From Pedobacter sp. PACM 27299 (GTDB taxonomy: Bacteria; Bacteroidota; Bacteroidia; Sphingobacteriales; Sphingobacteriaceae), in contig NZ_CP012996.1 in the NCBI RefSeq assembly GCF_001412655.1, positions 5,580,001-5,644,000 of the forward strand: a stretch of DNA of 64,000 nucleotides, in the 5' to 3' direction. Below, piece after piece: positions 63,973 to 64,000 of this stretch; positions within the stretch are counted from its first letter, which is position 1, and every line of letters starts with the position of its first letter. The translations under genes and the position numbers were made by a program. The notes beneath the pieces are model-generated. The model was not told the origin of the DNA and did not search any database. It worked only from the letters and a program-made list of their open reading frames with translations.

Positions 63973-64000
63973 TGTAGGTTGTTTTATTACTCGTTTACCA

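Noticed and set aside
1..64000. CRISPR array, insertion sequence, prophage or toxin-antitoxin pair
   Set aside because: No regularly spaced repeats, transposase or integrase motifs, or paired small genes of that kind were seen on either strand.

Overview
The window is a chromosomal segment of a member of Bacteroidota, most likely Sphingobacteriaceae and close to Pedobacter. The evidence is the translation-gene order; lineage-typical families (DUF5606, Porin_10-type putative porin, DUF2723/GT117, VF530, DUF2027, TauE plus DUF1634); promoters of the Bacteroidota form (TTTG or TTG, 18-21 nt, TAnnTTTG); and a near absence of Shine-Dalgarno sites. No phage, insertion sequence, CRISPR array or rRNA gene was seen. 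One tRNA gene (Gln, TTG) is present.

Layout. 1-2.9 kb: the 3' end of an unknown gene, a 42-residue membrane protein, a DUF5606 protein with a cyclophilin, and a secreted protein with a glutamine-amidotransferase-like look. 2.9-6.9 kb (minus): lpxK, punA and a putative porin, overlapping. 7-20 kb: pruA; a carbonic anhydrase/SulP transporter pair; a small membrane protein; a porin; an acyl-CoA carboxylase beta subunit fused tightly to MFS and GNAT genes; an M42 peptidase; a HerA-like ATPase; a nucleotidyltransferase. 20-24 kb: dnaK, a methyltransferase, and a 2'-5' RNA ligase-like gene.

24.1-39.2 kb (minus) is the S10-spc-alpha ribosomal cluster from rplC to rplQ, with secY, map, infA and rpoA, including rpmJ and rpmD, which are short. 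The str cluster rpsL-rpsG-fusA-rpsJ lies at 41.3-44.7 kb. It is separated from rplC by a sulfite-exporter-type TauE gene, a DUF1634 gene and an oppositely oriented coiled-coil membrane protein. rplC has its own consensus promoter, so the usual str-S10 junction is broken here.

45-52 kb: small DNA-binding and stress-type genes, a sugar-dehydrogenase-like protein, a YbdG-like mechanosensitive channel, an M1 peptidase, a secreted CarboxypepD_reg-like protein and an ArsC-family protein. 52-58 kb (plus): a signalling operon with a very large hybrid histidine kinase (CHASE3-like sensor, GAF, HisKA/HATPase, three receivers), a CheR-type methyltransferase and a REC-HK-REC protein. The first kinase is broken by a single -1 frame change at an AAA-AAG sequence, and a -1 slip there restores exactly the expected receiver sequence. 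58-64 kb: pth, rplY and prs (minus), tRNA-Gln, and a large DUF2723 membrane protein.

Most of the window is core housekeeping. The observations most worth checking are the frameshifted kinase, the interrupted str-S10 junction, the RGG-like tail on ribosomal protein S3, a promoter embedded in a dyad in front of rplO-secY, structured spacers inside the ribosomal operons, and several genes whose -7 promoter element sits 3-9 nt from the start codon, suggesting leaderless mRNAs.
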